Shown: piece after piece, positions 22,329 to 32,183 of the stretch
Layout of the letters: the number at the start of each line of letters is the position of its first letter
Position numbering within the stretch: position 1 is the first letter of the stretch
Source of the DNA: Candidatus Pullilachnospira intestinigallinarum
Lineage (GTDB): Bacteria > Bacillota > Clostridia > Lachnospirales > Lachnospiraceae
Direction: 5' to 3'
Assembly: GCA_018711275.1 (NCBI GenBank)
Contig: DVIN01000069.1
Location: 1 to 55,338, forward strand
DNA length: 55,338 bases
The notes under the pieces: model-generated
Database searches by the model: none
What the model was told of the DNA's origin: nothing
What the model saw: only the letters and a program-made list of their open reading frames with translations
Program-made: the position numbers and the translations under genes

Positions 22329-23531
22329 TTACAGCCGGTAATTTTCCTCCACTTTTCTCAGACACCAGGCAAAGTCCTTCTTTTCCACTGTTCTTGCGGC
22401 AAATACCGGATATTCCTTCATCACCTGCCCGTTCAGCAGATACCGGACGCAGCCCACCTGTTCTCCCTCGCGGACAGGAGCCTCCAGTGATTCCGGAAGC
22501 TCCCGGACCACCTCTACCTGTTCATCCTCCCTTAAAAGGAGCTCCAAAGACAGCTGATCCGCGAAATCCCCGTACGTCAGATCCGTCATTGCCTCCTCGC
22601 CAATCTGCAGTTCCTCATACTGACCGTTTTCCACCGGAACCTCCGGCAAAGGGCTGTCGTCAAACACCTCCCGGTAGGCATAATTCTGCAGAGCGTAGGT
22701 CATCAGCTTCCTGGTGTCGGCCCATTTATATCCCTTGTTGGAGGGCCAGCCGCAGGCCAGAAGAGAGACAATAAAGGTCTTTCCCTCCCACTGCAAAGCC
22801 CCCACATAACAGTAGCCGGCATCTGCGGTAAAGCCCGTCTTCCCTGTCAGCGCCCCGTCCATCATCCCAAGAAACGCATTGGCATTGGTGCAGTTATACA
22901 TCTTCGTATGGCTGTTGTTCCAGAAGGTATAGGACGGTGTCCGGGTAATTTCCAAAAACAGGTCCTTCTGGGGTGACTCCATGATGCAATACCGGAGAAT
23001 CAGCGCCAGATCTTTGGCCGTTGTGCTGTGAACCCCGTACTCATCCGCGGCGTCCAGCCCGTTGGGCGTCACGAAATGCGTGGCTGTGCAGCCGATTTCC
23101 GCCGCCTTCAGATTCATTTTCTCAGCGAAACCTTCCACGCTTCCCCCGATATGCTCGGCGATCATCACGGCAGCGTCATTGTCTGAATTCAGCATTAACG
23201 CATACAGCAGATCTCCCAGAAGGAACTGCTCGCCTTCACTGGCTCCCATATGTACCCGGGGCTGTCCGGCCGCCCTTTCAGAAACCGTCACCAGATCCTG
23301 CGCTCTTCCCTGCTCCAGCGCCAGAATACAGGTCATGATTTTCGTGGTGCTGGCCATGGGAAGCTGCGTCTCTTCTTCTTTCCCATACAACACCCGCCCG
23401 GAATCCGCATCCATCAGGCACGCGGAACGGGCATACAGCTCCGAATCACTGATTTCTTCTGCCTGGCAGACCGCGTTTTTCCCTATCAGCAGAAAAAGCA
23501 ACAGCAGCAGGCCGGTCAGTATTTTTCTCAT
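22329..23531 (-). CDS. D-alanyl-D-alanine carboxypeptidase (DacF/PBP5 type)
   Basis: A 400-residue secreted serine peptidase that trims the terminal D-Ala of peptidoglycan stems. It has a signal peptide (1-25), then the S11 active-site set: STTK (61-64), SDN (116-118) and KTG (231-233). The C-terminal region (about 280-400) is a beta-rich domain; no clear C-terminal amphipathic anchor is seen. I start at ATG 23531 because GGAGGG lies 8 nt upstream. In Bacillus dacF is a sporulation gene, and the position near scpAB and sporulation genes is compatible with that, but a vegetative role is equally possible. Confidence 0.9.
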   Translation of the reverse strand: MRKILTGLLLLLFLLIGKNAVCQAEEISDSELYARSACLMDADSGRVLYGKEEETQLPMASTTKIMTCILALEQGRAQDLVTVSERAAGQPRVHMGASEGEQFLLGDLLYALMLNSDNDAAVMIAEHIGGSVEGFAEKMNLKAAEIGCTATHFVTPNGLDAADEYGVHSTTAKDLALILRYCIMESPQKDLFLEITRTPSYTFWNNSHTKMYNCTNANAFLGMMDGALTGKTGFTADAGYCYVGALQWEGKTFIVSLLACGWPSNKGYKWADTRKLMTYALQNYAYREVFDDSPLPEVPVENGQYEELQIGEEAMTDLTYGDFADQLSLELLLREDEQVEVVRELPESLEAPVREGEQVGCVRYLLNGQVMKEYPVFAARTVEKKDFAWCLRKVEENYRL

Positions 23532-23658
23532 AGACGTACCCTCCACAGTTTTTCTCTGAAACTATTCTATGAGGGTACCGCACATTCTATGACTTTTTCT
23601 GCCCGTCAAAATTTATATTCCTGACAATGGGAAGCGCGCTACGCGAACTTTCCATTGT

Positions 23659-24222
23659 TTAAACGTCCAGTTTCAGCTGGATCTCCTCCTCTGCCTCCGC
23701 TTTGAAATCCTCCAGTTTCACAGGACTGATCACCGGAAGCTCGTCGGTGGACTCCACGCCGAAATTTCTGAGGAATTCCTCTGTGGTGCCGAACAGAATC
23801 GGTCTTCCAGGTACATCCAGCCGTCCCAGTTCCTGCACCAGTCCGTATTCGATCAGTTTATTGACCGCATGGTCACATTTGACCCCACGGATTTTTTCAA
23901 TCTCCTGTCTGGTCACCGGCTGCTTATAGGCGATGATGGACAGCGTTTCCAGCATCACGTCCGTCAGCACCGCTTTTTGAGGCTGCAGCGCGATCTTTAC
24001 CAGATATTCATAGTATTCCTGCTTGGTACACAGCTGAAAGGCGTGGTCCAGTTCTATAATTTTGATTCCCCGGTCATTTGCCTTATATTTCAGCATCATA
24101 TTCCGGATAATTTTCTCTGTGGTTTTTTCATCGTGTCCGATGGCTTTGGCAATTCTGGAAAGTTCCACGGAATCCCCCGCGGAAAACAGAATCGCCTCAA
24201 TGGCCGCCTCAATCTTCTCCAT
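23659..24222 (-). CDS. scpB: Segregation and condensation protein ScpB
   Basis: A 187-residue protein with two winged-helix domains. It is the kleisin-associated subunit of the SMC-ScpA-ScpB condensin that organises and separates chromosomes. The conserved LIAYKQPVTRQEIEKIRGV segment is present (about 92-110). It overlaps the scpA gene by 14 bp, which indicates translational coupling and equal expression. A weak hairpin (23622-23654) follows its stop codon. Confidence 0.95.
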   Translation of the reverse strand: MEKIEAAIEAILFSAGDSVELSRIAKAIGHDEKTTEKIIRNMMLKYKANDRGIKIIELDHAFQLCTKQEYYEYLVKIALQPQKAVLTDVMLETLSIIAYKQPVTRQEIEKIRGVKCDHAVNKLIEYGLVQELGRLDVPGRPILFGTTEEFLRNFGVESTDELPVISPVKLEDFKAEAEEEIQLKLDV

Positions 24223-24982
24223 CCTGCCGCTCCTCGTAATTCAGTGACTCAATCTCTATGTCATCAAAAAGCTCTTTCTGGCTCACCCGGATCACGCCGG
24301 TTTTCATCAGCTCCAGTATGGCCAGAAACGTGACAATCACCTGAAGCTTTCCGGGCTGTCCCTCCAGAAGTTTTCGAAAAGAAAAATGCCGGTGCCGCCG
24401 GGCGTATTCCTCCACGTTCACCATCTTCTCCGGAAGACTGACCGCTTCCTGGCGAATCTCGCCGAACCGGCTGCGGATGGGGTCGATTTTATCCTCCTGT
24501 CTCCGGATGATTTTCCGGAAAATTTCCTGGAGTCTGGCCAGCGTAACGTCCTGCATCAGTTCGCCCACATCCACCGGCTCCCGGTATTCCAGCACCTCCC
24601 GGGGTATGGAACTCTTTCTGTACACACACCGGGAGGCATCCGCCATCCGGTCTCTGAGCTCATAGGACATGTACTTGTACATCTTGTATTCCAACAGCTG
24701 ACGGACCAGTTCCTCCCGGGGATCCTCTTCCTCCCCTTCTTCTGTAACCTCTCTGGGAAGCAGCATCCGGCACTTGATATCCAGAAGCGTGGCTGCCATC
24801 ACCATGAACTCACTCATGACATTCAGGTCCTGCTTCTGCATATCCTGGATATACTCCATATACTGATCTGTGATCTGGGCAATGGGAATATCGTAAATAT
24901 CAATTTTATTTTTTTCGATCAGGTGAAGCAGCAGATCCAGAGGACCTTCAAACACCTGAAGTTTTACCGGAATACCACCCAT
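24209..24982 (-). CDS. scpA: Segregation and condensation protein ScpA (kleisin)
   Basis: A 257-residue kleisin that bridges the SMC dimer. The family opening VFEGPLDLLLHLIEKNKIDIYDIPIA is at about 8-35, and the C-terminal winged helix ends in the usual short FDDIEIE segment. Start: ATG behind GGAGAGAG. Forms a two-gene operon with scpB. Confidence 0.95.
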   Translation of the reverse strand: MGGIPVKLQVFEGPLDLLLHLIEKNKIDIYDIPIAQITDQYMEYIQDMQKQDLNVMSEFMVMAATLLDIKCRMLLPREVTEEGEEEDPREELVRQLLEYKMYKYMSYELRDRMADASRCVYRKSSIPREVLEYREPVDVGELMQDVTLARLQEIFRKIIRRQEDKIDPIRSRFGEIRQEAVSLPEKMVNVEEYARRHRHFSFRKLLEGQPGKLQVIVTFLAILELMKTGVIRVSQKELFDDIEIESLNYEERQDGED

Positions 24983-25101
24983 CTTCTGTTCTCTCTCCTT
25001 TTTGCACGCTCTATTTTACAGGGAAACGGTCCGTATTTCAAGATGAAGATTCCCTGTCCGTCATCTCCTTACGGAAAGCTGCCGCAGATACCTGCCGGCG
25101 T

Positions 25102-25908
25102 TTACGCCTCTCCGAAAGAGATCTCCGCCAGCGTGATCTCTCTGGGGTTATGGATACGGAGGGGTATCGTATGCTCGCCGCCCCCTGCGCTGACAATTAC
25201 GCTGCACGCTCCCCGGGAACGGATGCCGCAGCACTCAGATGTCAGAATACGGTAATCGGGAGTGATCAGCCCCCGTCGTTTTCCCAGAAGACAGATTCCT
25301 CCGTGATAGTGCCCGGATAAAGTCAGGTTGGCGCCCCAGTTCAGATATTCTTTCCAGTAGCGGGGCGTATGCGCCAGAAGAATGGTATACCGCCGGGGAT
25401 CCGGTTTCCCGAAAGTTTCCTCCAGCAGATTTTCCATCCCTTTTCGCCGAAATCCCTTCCGATAGTATTCCTCCGGCAGATCCAGACCGCAGATGGTGAT
25501 GGGGCAGCCGTCCATCGCAATCTCCATCTTCCGGTTTGTCAGGCGCTCCGCGCGCGTGCCGCTGATGGCCCGCAGGTACCGTTTTCCTGTTTTACCGAAT
25601 GTTTCCGTCTCCTCCAGCAGTCTCCGCTCATGATTCCCGTTGGCATACCATACCGGATATTTTTCCGTCAGTTTTTGGACAAATTTTTCCGCCTGACGCA
25701 CATCACTTCCTTTTCGGGCAACCATCAGATCTCCTCCCAGAAGCACGCCCGCCGGACGGCACTGATCCAGCAGTCGCCAGAATTCCTGCCCCGGCGCCTC
25801 TTCCGTCAGATGCATATCCGTCAGAAACGCCAGGCGAACCGTCTTTTTTCTGCCGACATCTGTGGTCAGATGATATTTTCGAACACAGTATTTATAATTC
25901 AAAGGCAT
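25102..25908 (-). CDS. Calcineurin-like metallophosphoesterase (YkuE/YaeI type)
   Basis: A protein of about 268 residues with the full metallophosphoesterase set: TDMH near the N-terminus, GGDL, GNHE, LLAHTP and SGHYHGG. These bind two metal ions and cleave phosphoester bonds; the substrate is unknown. There is no clear signal peptide. The start is uncertain: ATG 25908 lies only about 2 nt behind GGGAGGAG, while the TTG two codons later has an ideal 8-nt spacing and may be the real start. The frame extends upstream only through the RNase Y terminator, so longer forms are unlikely. Confidence 0.85.
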   Translation of the reverse strand: MPLNYKYCVRKYHLTTDVGRKKTVRLAFLTDMHLTEEAPGQEFWRLLDQCRPAGVLLGGDLMVARKGSDVRQAEKFVQKLTEKYPVWYANGNHERRLLEETETFGKTGKRYLRAISGTRAERLTNRKMEIAMDGCPITICGLDLPEEYYRKGFRRKGMENLLEETFGKPDPRRYTILLAHTPRYWKEYLNWGANLTLSGHYHGGICLLGKRRGLITPDYRILTSECCGIRSRGACSVIVSAGGGEHTIPLRIHNPREITLAEISFGEA

Positions 25909-25934
25909 CTCCTCCCTAAAATCATTTTCCACAA

Positions 25935-25969
25935 GAAAAACAGCGGGAACCAATCACTCAGTCCCCGCT
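25935..25969 (-). terminator. Intrinsic terminator of the RNase Y gene
   Basis: The stem AGCGGGGAC / GTTCCCGCT (one G-U pair) with an 11-nt loop and following TTTTTCTT on the minus strand lies between rny and the phosphoesterase gene. Confidence 0.9.
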
Positions 25970-26000
25970 TTTGTTGTTGAACTATCTGAGATGCAGAAAA

Positions 26001-27566
26001 CTACTTGGCGTAATCTACCACTCTGCTCTCACGGATTACATTGACTTTAATCTGTCCAGGATACTCCAGCTCTGCTTCAATCTGCTTGGAAATATCTCTT
26101 GCAAGTAATACCATATCAGAATCATTCACATGATCCGGTAATACCATGATGCGAACCTCGCGTCCCGCCTGAATGGCATAAGATTTATCCACACCTTTGA
26201 AAGAATTTGTGATGTCTTCCAGTTGTTTCAATCTGTTGGTATATGTTTCCAGTGTTTCTCTTCTGGCGCCCGGTCTCGCAGCCGAAATTGCGTCGGCAGC
26301 CTGTACCAGGCAGGCAATCAGAGATTCCGGTTCCACGTCGCCATGATGGGCTTCCACCGCATTGATGACAATGGGAGATTCCTTATATTTTCTGCACAGA
26401 TCCACACCGATCTGAATATGGGATCCCTCCACCTCATGGTCAATGGACTTTCCGATGTCATGCAGCAGACCTGCACGTTTTGCCATTCGGATATCCGTTC
26501 CCACTTCCGCTGCCAGAAGTCCTGCCAGCTGTGCCACCTCGATGGAGTGTTTCAGCGCGTTCTGTCCATAACTGGAACGGAACTTCATCCGGCCCAGCAG
26601 CCGGATCAGTTCGGGGTGAATCCCGTGCACTCCCACTTCCAGCGCCGCGTTCTCGCCCTCCTCGCGGATCATGGCTTCCACTTCTTTCTGAGCTTTCTCC
26701 ACCATCTCCTCGATTCTGGCGGGATGAATCCGACCGTCCACAATCAGCTTCTCCAGAGCGATTCTGGCAACCTCTCTCCGGATGGGATCGAAGGATGACA
26801 GCACCACGGCTTCCGGGGTGTCGTCGATAATCAGATCTACGCCGGTCAGGGTCTCCAGTGTACGGATATTCCGTCCCTCTCTTCCGATAATCCTTCCTTT
26901 CATCTCATCGCTGGGGAGCTGCACTACGGAAATCGTCGTCTCTGCCACATGATCCACCGCGCACTTCTGAATGGCGGTAACCACATATTCCTTCGCTTTC
27001 TTGGCCGCATCCTCCTTGGCCTTGCTCTCCAGTTCCTTGTAGAGCTTGGCCGTATCGATTTTCACTTCGTCTTCCACAGATTTCAACAGATAATCTTTTG
27101 CCTGTTCGGAGGTCAGACCTGAGATTCTCTCAAGTTCCTGTACTCCCTGGTCATGTAATTCGTCAACTTTCTTTTCTTTCTTTTTGATCTCTGCTTCTTT
27201 TGCTGTGCAATCTGATTCACGCTTTTCCAGAGCATCGGCTTTCCGGTCTACCGCTTCCTCCTTCGCCAATACACGTTTTTCATACTTCTGCAGTTCGTTC
27301 CGCCGTTCCTTTGTCTCCTTTTCCAGTTCGTTCTTGGTTTTCAGAGATTCTTCCTTCGCTTCCAGAAGAGCTTCGCGTTTCTTAGTTTCCGCTGTTTTCA
27401 GAGCTTCATCTATGATGTTTCTTGCCTTCTCTTCCGCTGTTCCAATCTTCTCAGCATCCTGCTTTACCTTATTGGCTACAGCGATCTTGCAAGTAACAGG
27501 AACCGCAATAAGCAGCGCGATTACTACAGCAACAAGTGCAACTACCACATACATTGCATTTGCCAC
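26001..27566 (-). CDS. rny: Ribonuclease Y
   Basis: A 521-residue membrane-anchored endoribonuclease that starts mRNA turnover. It has an N-terminal helix (about 5-28), a long charged coiled coil (about 30-200), a KH RNA-binding domain ([12 protein letters not shown], about 220-270) and an HD domain with HDIGK. Length equals the family norm. Translation probably begins at GTG 27566, 8 nt behind AAGGAGGTG. It has its own promoter and terminator, so it is monocistronic. Confidence 0.97.
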   Translation of the reverse strand: MANAMYVVVALVAVVIALLIAVPVTCKIAVANKVKQDAEKIGTAEEKARNIIDEALKTAETKKREALLEAKEESLKTKNELEKETKERRNELQKYEKRVLAKEEAVDRKADALEKRESDCTAKEAEIKKKEKKVDELHDQGVQELERISGLTSEQAKDYLLKSVEDEVKIDTAKLYKELESKAKEDAAKKAKEYVVTAIQKCAVDHVAETTISVVQLPSDEMKGRIIGREGRNIRTLETLTGVDLIIDDTPEAVVLSSFDPIRREVARIALEKLIVDGRIHPARIEEMVEKAQKEVEAMIREEGENAALEVGVHGIHPELIRLLGRMKFRSSYGQNALKHSIEVAQLAGLLAAEVGTDIRMAKRAGLLHDIGKSIDHEVEGSHIQIGVDLCRKYKESPIVINAVEAHHGDVEPESLIACLVQAADAISAARPGARRETLETYTNRLKQLEDITNSFKGVDKSYAIQAGREVRIMVLPDHVNDSDMVLLARDISKQIEAELEYPGQIKVNVIRESRVVDYAK

Positions 27567-27613
27567 AGGAGCACCTCCTTATTTAGTTTTCATTGTACAT
27601 TTACAACATTTTA

Positions 27614-27642
27614 ATATTATAATAATTTCATGAATTTGTCAA
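27614..27642 (-). promoter_or_regulatory. Promoter of rny
   Basis: TTGACA (27637-27642, minus strand), 17-bp spacer, TAATAT (27614-27619); an overlapping TATAAT gives a 15-bp spacer. Confidence 0.7.
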
Positions 27643-27660
27643 TGTATAACAATAGTTTTT

Positions 27661-27687
27661 ATATAAAATGCCGGAACCGTTCCGGTT
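27661..27687 (-). terminator. Terminator after recX
   Basis: The compact hairpin CCGGAA-CCG-TTCCGG followed by CATTTTATAT on the minus strand. Moderate stem and U-rich tail. Confidence 0.65.
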
Positions 27688-27691
27688 TTCC

Positions 27692-28300
27692 TCAGTCTTC
27701 AAAGTAAGAACGAAAAACATCAAGAATCTCCTCATTTCGAAAGCCCCTGCGTGCCAGCCAGCCGTATAGCCTCCGCTTTTGGGCATCGTCAGCCTCTCCC
27801 GGCCGGGGACATTTTTTCTGAAGAAGCTCCCGAATCCGTCCGGTCTCAGAAACAGGGGGCTCTTCTCCGGCCAGTTCTCTCAGAATCCGGCGGGAAATTC
27901 CCTTCTCCAGCAGTTTTGCCTCCGCCTTCCGTCTGCCTTCCTTTTTGCAGGCTGCTTCCAGATAATTTCTGGCATACCGGACATCGTCCAGATAATGCCA
28001 CTTTTTCACATAGGCCACCGCCTCTTCCACCGCACCTGCGGTATAGCCTCCCTGATTCAGCTTTCTGCGAAGGCCTGCTTCCGTATAATCAGCCCCGGAC
28101 AGCAGATGCAAAGCCCGCTGTTTTGCCCGTTTCACCAGGATCTCCCGGTAAATCTCCTCAAAAACAGCCGGGGGAAGCTCTCTCCCGGCCTCCAGGCCGT
28201 ATCGGGAAAGCTCCCCTTTGTACAGCACAAAGGAGAGCTCCTCATCCGTCACCACACGGCTCTTCTGTTTTGTTACCGGAACAATTCCGCAGATCCTCAT
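27692..28300 (-). CDS. recX: Regulatory protein RecX
   Basis: A 202-residue protein built of three-helix repeats. It binds RecA filaments and limits recombinase activity. Typical segments are [20 protein letters not shown] and [13 protein letters not shown]. It overlaps the recA stop codon by 4 bp (ATGA), the usual recA-recX arrangement, and ends at a hairpin terminator. Confidence 0.9.
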   Translation of the reverse strand: MRICGIVPVTKQKSRVVTDEELSFVLYKGELSRYGLEAGRELPPAVFEEIYREILVKRAKQRALHLLSGADYTEAGLRRKLNQGGYTAGAVEEAVAYVKKWHYLDDVRYARNYLEAACKKEGRRKAEAKLLEKGISRRILRELAGEEPPVSETGRIRELLQKKCPRPGEADDAQKRRLYGWLARRGFRNEEILDVFRSYFED

Positions 28301-29346
28301 TCTTCGTCACCGGATACGGAATCTTCCGGGACAGCCGAGTCCGCAGTATCCTCTGCCAGTCCATAGTGTTCCCGCACCTTCCGCTCAATCTCCTCCATCA
28401 CCTGAGGATTCTCTGCCAGATAGTTCTTGGCGTTCTCACGGCCCTGGCCGATCTTTCCTTCCTTGTAGGCAAACCAGGCGCCGCTCTTCTGCACGATTCC
28501 CAGATTTACCGCCAGATCCAGAATATCTCCTTCTCTGGAAATGCCTCTGCCGAACATGATATCAAATTCCGCTTCTTTAAAGGGCGGTGCGATCTTGTTC
28601 TTCACCACTTTGATACGGGTTCTGTTTCCCACAACTTCTCCGCCCTGCTTGAGAGCCTCGATCCGTCGCACATCCATCCGGACAGAAGCGTAAAACTTCA
28701 GCGCCCGTCCGCCGGTGGTGGTCTCCGGGTTGCCGAACATCACGCCCACCTTTTCACGGAGCTGATTAATGAAAATGACAATACAGTTGGACTTGCTGAC
28801 CACACCGGTGAGTTTTCGGAGCGCCTGGGACATCAGACGGGCCTGCAGACCCACATGGCTGTCGCCCATCTCCCCCTCAATCTCCGCTCTGGGAACCAGC
28901 GCCGCCACCGAGTCCACAATAATGATGTCAATGGCGCCGGAACGCACCATGGTCTCGGTGATCTCCAGAGCCTGCTCTCCGTTATCCGGCTGGGAGATAT
29001 ACAGATTGTCAATATCCACACCGATATTCTTGGCGTAAACAGGATCCAGCGCATGCTCCGCGTCGATAAAGCCCGCGATGCCGCCCCGCTTCTGCACCTC
29101 TGCCACCATATGAAGGGCCACCGTAGTCTTACCGCTGGACTCCGGACCGTAGATCTCCACGATCCTTCCTCTGGGTACTCCGCCAAGTCCCAGGGCGATA
29201 TCCAGACTCAAAGAACCGGTGGGAACAGTCTGGATATTCATATCCTTTCCGTTGTCCCCCAGCTTCATCACAGAGCCTTTTCCAAACTGCTTCTCAATCT
29301 GTCCCAATGCGGCATCCAGTGCCTTTAATTTATCTTCTTTAACCAT
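28297..29346 (-). CDS. recA: Recombinase RecA
   Basis: A 349-residue recombinase with Walker A GPESSGKT (67-74), which polymerises on single-stranded DNA, catalyses strand exchange and triggers LexA cleavage. Length and sequence are typical, with an acidic C-terminal tail. GGAGAG precedes the ATG. An SOS box lies between promoter and gene, so it is DNA-damage inducible. Cotranscribed with recX. Confidence 0.99.
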   Translation of the reverse strand: MVKEDKLKALDAALGQIEKQFGKGSVMKLGDNGKDMNIQTVPTGSLSLDIALGLGGVPRGRIVEIYGPESSGKTTVALHMVAEVQKRGGIAGFIDAEHALDPVYAKNIGVDIDNLYISQPDNGEQALEITETMVRSGAIDIIIVDSVAALVPRAEIEGEMGDSHVGLQARLMSQALRKLTGVVSKSNCIVIFINQLREKVGVMFGNPETTTGGRALKFYASVRMDVRRIEALKQGGEVVGNRTRIKVVKNKIAPPFKEAEFDIMFGRGISREGDILDLAVNLGIVQKSGAWFAYKEGKIGQGRENAKNYLAENPQVMEEIERKVREHYGLAEDTADSAVPEDSVSGDEE

Positions 29347-29362
29347 CTTTCTCTCCTTTTTA

Positions 29363-29376
29363 CGAACTTATGTTCG
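29363..29376 (-). promoter_or_regulatory. LexA (SOS) box
   Basis: CGAACTTATGTTCG is an exact match to the Gram-positive SOS core CGAAC-N4-GTTCG. It lies just after the recA -10 box, over the transcription start region, as expected for LexA repression of recA-recX. Confidence 0.93.
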
Positions 29377-29386
29377 TTCTTTTACC

Positions 29387-29415
29387 ATAGTAGTATACTT
29401 TTTTCTTCTTGTCAA
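29387..29415 (-). promoter_or_regulatory. Promoter of recA
   Basis: TTGACA (29410-29415, minus strand), 17-bp spacer, TACTAT (29387-29392). Strong vegetative promoter kept in check by the adjacent LexA box. Confidence 0.85.
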
Positions 29416-29575
29416 CCAATATTTTTGGCAGAAATCTTTTTCGGGAAAATCGGCGAAATGCCGGGAATTGTTCTGTATTTACACTATCTGATTTCCCGGT
29501 GCCTGTCAAGAGAAATCGAAGAAAAGACTGCTTCTCCGGCAGATTTTGGCAGCCGGTTTCCGGCTTTTTCTTTCA

Positions 29576-29613
29576 CAAAAAGAGAAGGCCGCAGTTTTCC
29601 CGCAGCCTTCTCT
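29576..29613 (-). terminator. Intrinsic terminator of glgA
   Basis: The stem GAGAAGGC-T-GC / GC-G-GCCTTCTC followed by TTTTTGTG on the minus strand, about 40 bp after the glgA stop codon. Confidence 0.9.
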
Positions 29614-29653
29614 TTTCCCGGCGTCGCGCAGGGCCGATCAGATACCGATGGCA

Positions 29654-31099
29654 TCAATAGCCCGCCAGCCAGTTATACATCTCTTCATACTGTCTCGCGG
29701 AATTGTTCCAGGAAAAGTCCTTGGCCATTCCCCGGTCCACGATCTTGTTCCACTCCCGTTTCCGGTCATAATATACCTGCTCCGCGTAACGGATGGTTCC
29801 CAGCATCTCATGGGCGTTGTAATTGGCAAAACTGAATCCGGTTCCGGTGCCGGCAAATTCGTTGTAGGGTTCCACCGTATCCTTCAGTCCTCCTGTCTCC
29901 CGCACAATCGGCACGGTCCCGTACCGCAGACTCATCAGCTGGCTGAGACCGCAGGGCTCAAACAGCGACGGCATCAGAAACGCGTCGCTGGACGCATAAA
30001 TCTTGTGGGACATATCCTCCGAATAGTAGATGCATGCCGCTACCTTCTTATCATACTTCCAGGCAAAATGGCGGAACATATTCTCATACTGTTCCTCGCC
30101 GGTACCCAGAACCACCAGCTGGATGGCATCCTGACACATCTCATCCATCATGTACGCAATCAGATCAAAGCCTTTCTGGTCGGTAAGTCTGGAAACCACG
30201 CCGATCATCATGGTCTTGGGATTCACATCCAGACCCAGTTCCTCCTGAAGGGCTATTTTGTTCTTTACTTTTTCCTTGCGGAAATTCTTCGCGTTGTAAT
30301 TCTTTACAATTCTCCAGTCAGTCTCAGGGTTGTATTCATTATAGTCGATACCGTTTACAATTCCTCTCAGGCTCTGGCTTCTGGCTCTCATCAGGCCATC
30401 CAGCCCTTCCCCGTAAAACGGCGTCTTGATCTCTTCCGCATAGGTATTGCTGACGGTGGTGATGGCATCCGCGTACACCAGACCGCCTTTCAGATAATTG
30501 GCATCCCGATTCATCTCCAGTTTGTCCGGCGTAAAGAAATAATCGGACAGCCCGGTGATATTCTTAATGGTCTTGATATCCCATACGCCCTGAAATTTCA
30601 GGTTATGTATGGTCATCACCGATTTGATTCCGCGATAGAACTCGCTTCCCTGGAATCTTTCCTTCAGATATACGGGAATCAGTCCCGTCTGCCAGTCATG
30701 GCAGTGAATGATATCCGGCCTGAAATCCAGAACCGGCAGAACAGACAGGGCAGCCTTTGAGAAAAACGCGAACTTTTCCAGATCCGCCGGCATCCCGTAA
30801 TAGGGCCTATCTCCGCTGAAATGTTCCTCGTTGTCGATGAAATAGAACTTGATTCCGTCATATTCCATCTCGAAAATCCCCACATACTGCTGTCTCCAGT
30901 TCAGGTCCATGTAAAAATTCGTGATATAATGCAGCTGATCTTTAAACTCCTGCTTCATGCAGGCGTACTTGGGGATGATCACCCGCACATCAAAATACTC
31001 CTTGGGGAAATACTTCGGCAGTGAACCCACCACGTCCGCCAGTCCCCCGGTTTTGATAAACGGCACCGCCTCTGATGCGACATAAAGTACCTTTTTCAT
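29654..31099 (-). CDS. glgA: Glycogen synthase (ADP-glucose type)
   Basis: A 481-residue GT5 glycosyltransferase that adds glucose from ADP-glucose to alpha-1,4-glucan. The KTGGLADVVGSLPK motif (about 16-29) binds ADP-glucose, and the C-terminal EPCGLSQL...TGGLKDTV region is the second substrate site. I start at MKKVLYVASE (ATG 31099) with GGGAGGG upstream; the frame is open 22 codons further. No other glg genes are nearby. An A+T-rich upstream stretch contains a TATAAT without a good -35. Confidence 0.96.
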   Translation of the reverse strand: MKKVLYVASEAVPFIKTGGLADVVGSLPKYFPKEYFDVRVIIPKYACMKQEFKDQLHYITNFYMDLNWRQQYVGIFEMEYDGIKFYFIDNEEHFSGDRPYYGMPADLEKFAFFSKAALSVLPVLDFRPDIIHCHDWQTGLIPVYLKERFQGSEFYRGIKSVMTIHNLKFQGVWDIKTIKNITGLSDYFFTPDKLEMNRDANYLKGGLVYADAITTVSNTYAEEIKTPFYGEGLDGLMRARSQSLRGIVNGIDYNEYNPETDWRIVKNYNAKNFRKEKVKNKIALQEELGLDVNPKTMMIGVVSRLTDQKGFDLIAYMMDEMCQDAIQLVVLGTGEEQYENMFRHFAWKYDKKVAACIYYSEDMSHKIYASSDAFLMPSLFEPCGLSQLMSLRYGTVPIVRETGGLKDTVEPYNEFAGTGTGFSFANYNAHEMLGTIRYAEQVYYDRKREWNKIVDRGMAKDFSWNNSARQYEEMYNWLAGY

Positions 31100-31188
31100 G
31101 TGTATAACCCTCCCAACTGTGTGGCTGAAATATTCATGTATTATTATATCGCATTTTTCCGGCAAAGGAAAGTGTTATACCGATTTCT

Positions 31189-31986
31189 TTAGGCATTTTT
31201 ATATTCCAGACGGATTTTATCGGCAATCAGGGCAATGAATTCCGAATTGGTGGGCTTGCCCTTTCCTGTGCTGACCGTATAGCCGAACAGCTCGTCGATG
31301 GTATCCATCTTTCCTCTGCTCCAGGCCACCTCGATGGCATGTCGAATCGCCCGCTCCACCCGGCTGGGCGTGGTCTGATGTCTCTTTGCGATGGTCGGAT
31401 AAAGAATTTTTGTGATGGAATTAAGCATTTCCATATCCTCCACCGACATGATAATGGCGTCCCTCAGATACTGATATCCTTTGATATGAGCCGGAACACC
31501 AATCTCATGAATAATGTTGGTGACATCCATCTCCAGATCTCTTCTGGCGATGGCCTCGCCGGAACCTGCCGCCTGCGCCTTGCGGATCTCCCGGTTTCTG
31601 CCCGACAGCCCCCTCCGGAAATGCTTGATTCTGTTGAGAATCATATCGTTGTCAAAGGGTTTCATTATATAGTAGCAGGCTCCAAGATTGAAGGCGTCTT
31701 CCGTAATCCTCTCCTGCCCCACCGCCGAAATCACGATGAAGGCAGGATGCTTCTTCATGGTATGGTCCTGATTTACTTTTTCCATAACGGTGAGACCGTC
31801 CACCTTCGGCATGATGATATCCAGAAGCACCACATCCGGTTCTTTTTCCTTGATGATATCGCAGATATCCTTCCCGTTGTCGGCCTGTCCCACCAGTTCC
31901 AGTTCATTATCGTCTTTTATCAAAGTTTCCAGCAGACTCACCATGCGTTCATTATCGTCCGCAATGGCGACATTTAATTTTTCCAT
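31189..31986 (-). CDS. spo0A: Sporulation master regulator Spo0A
   Basis: A 265-residue response regulator: receiver domain (1-125; phosphorylated D56 in LLDIIMP, acidic pocket D10/D11) and the Spo0A DNA-binding domain (about 150-265; [21 protein letters not shown] is the recognition region). It controls entry into sporulation. Located after spoIVB as in Bacillus and Clostridium. Its upstream region has a vegetative promoter and a 0A-box-like site, so autoregulation is likely. Confidence 0.98.
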   Translation of the reverse strand: MEKLNVAIADDNERMVSLLETLIKDDNELELVGQADNGKDICDIIKEKEPDVVLLDIIMPKVDGLTVMEKVNQDHTMKKHPAFIVISAVGQERITEDAFNLGACYYIMKPFDNDMILNRIKHFRRGLSGRNREIRKAQAAGSGEAIARRDLEMDVTNIIHEIGVPAHIKGYQYLRDAIIMSVEDMEMLNSITKILYPTIAKRHQTTPSRVERAIRHAIEVAWSRGKMDTIDELFGYTVSTGKGKPTNSEFIALIADKIRLEYKNA

Positions 31987-32075
31987 GTTCGCTCCTCCAA
32001 ATTAACAGGTTATCTAGTTTTTTGGAATCAGCGGGCCCCCTCACAGAAAAACTCTGTGTTCCAAACACTATCTGT

Positions 32076-32140
32076 ATTATAAATTTAAACCCGGTGCAAA
32101 TCAAGCAGGCGGCGGCCATTTTCCCGGTTTTCGTTCGACA
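32076..32140 (-). promoter_or_regulatory. spo0A promoter with an upstream 0A-box-like site
   Basis: TTGATT (32099-32104, minus strand), 17-bp spacer, TATAAT (32076-32081). About 30 bp upstream of the -35 is TGTCGAA (32134-32140), the 7-bp core recognised by Spo0A. A small hairpin (CACAGA / TCTGTG) is in the leader at about 32042-32058. Confidence 0.7.
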
Positions 32141-32183
32141 TCCCTTTACGGGTTTAGACGATTTTCGGATCATCCGTCATAAT

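Noticed and set aside
23560..23616. Promoter for the D,D-carboxypeptidase gene (TTGACG with TAGAAT)
   Set aside because: The spacer is only about 14 bp; a sporulation-sigma promoter is possible, but I cannot support one by eye.
23620..23656. Hairpin after scpB (ACAATGG-arm)
   Set aside because: One mismatch in the stem and no U-run; not reported as a terminator.
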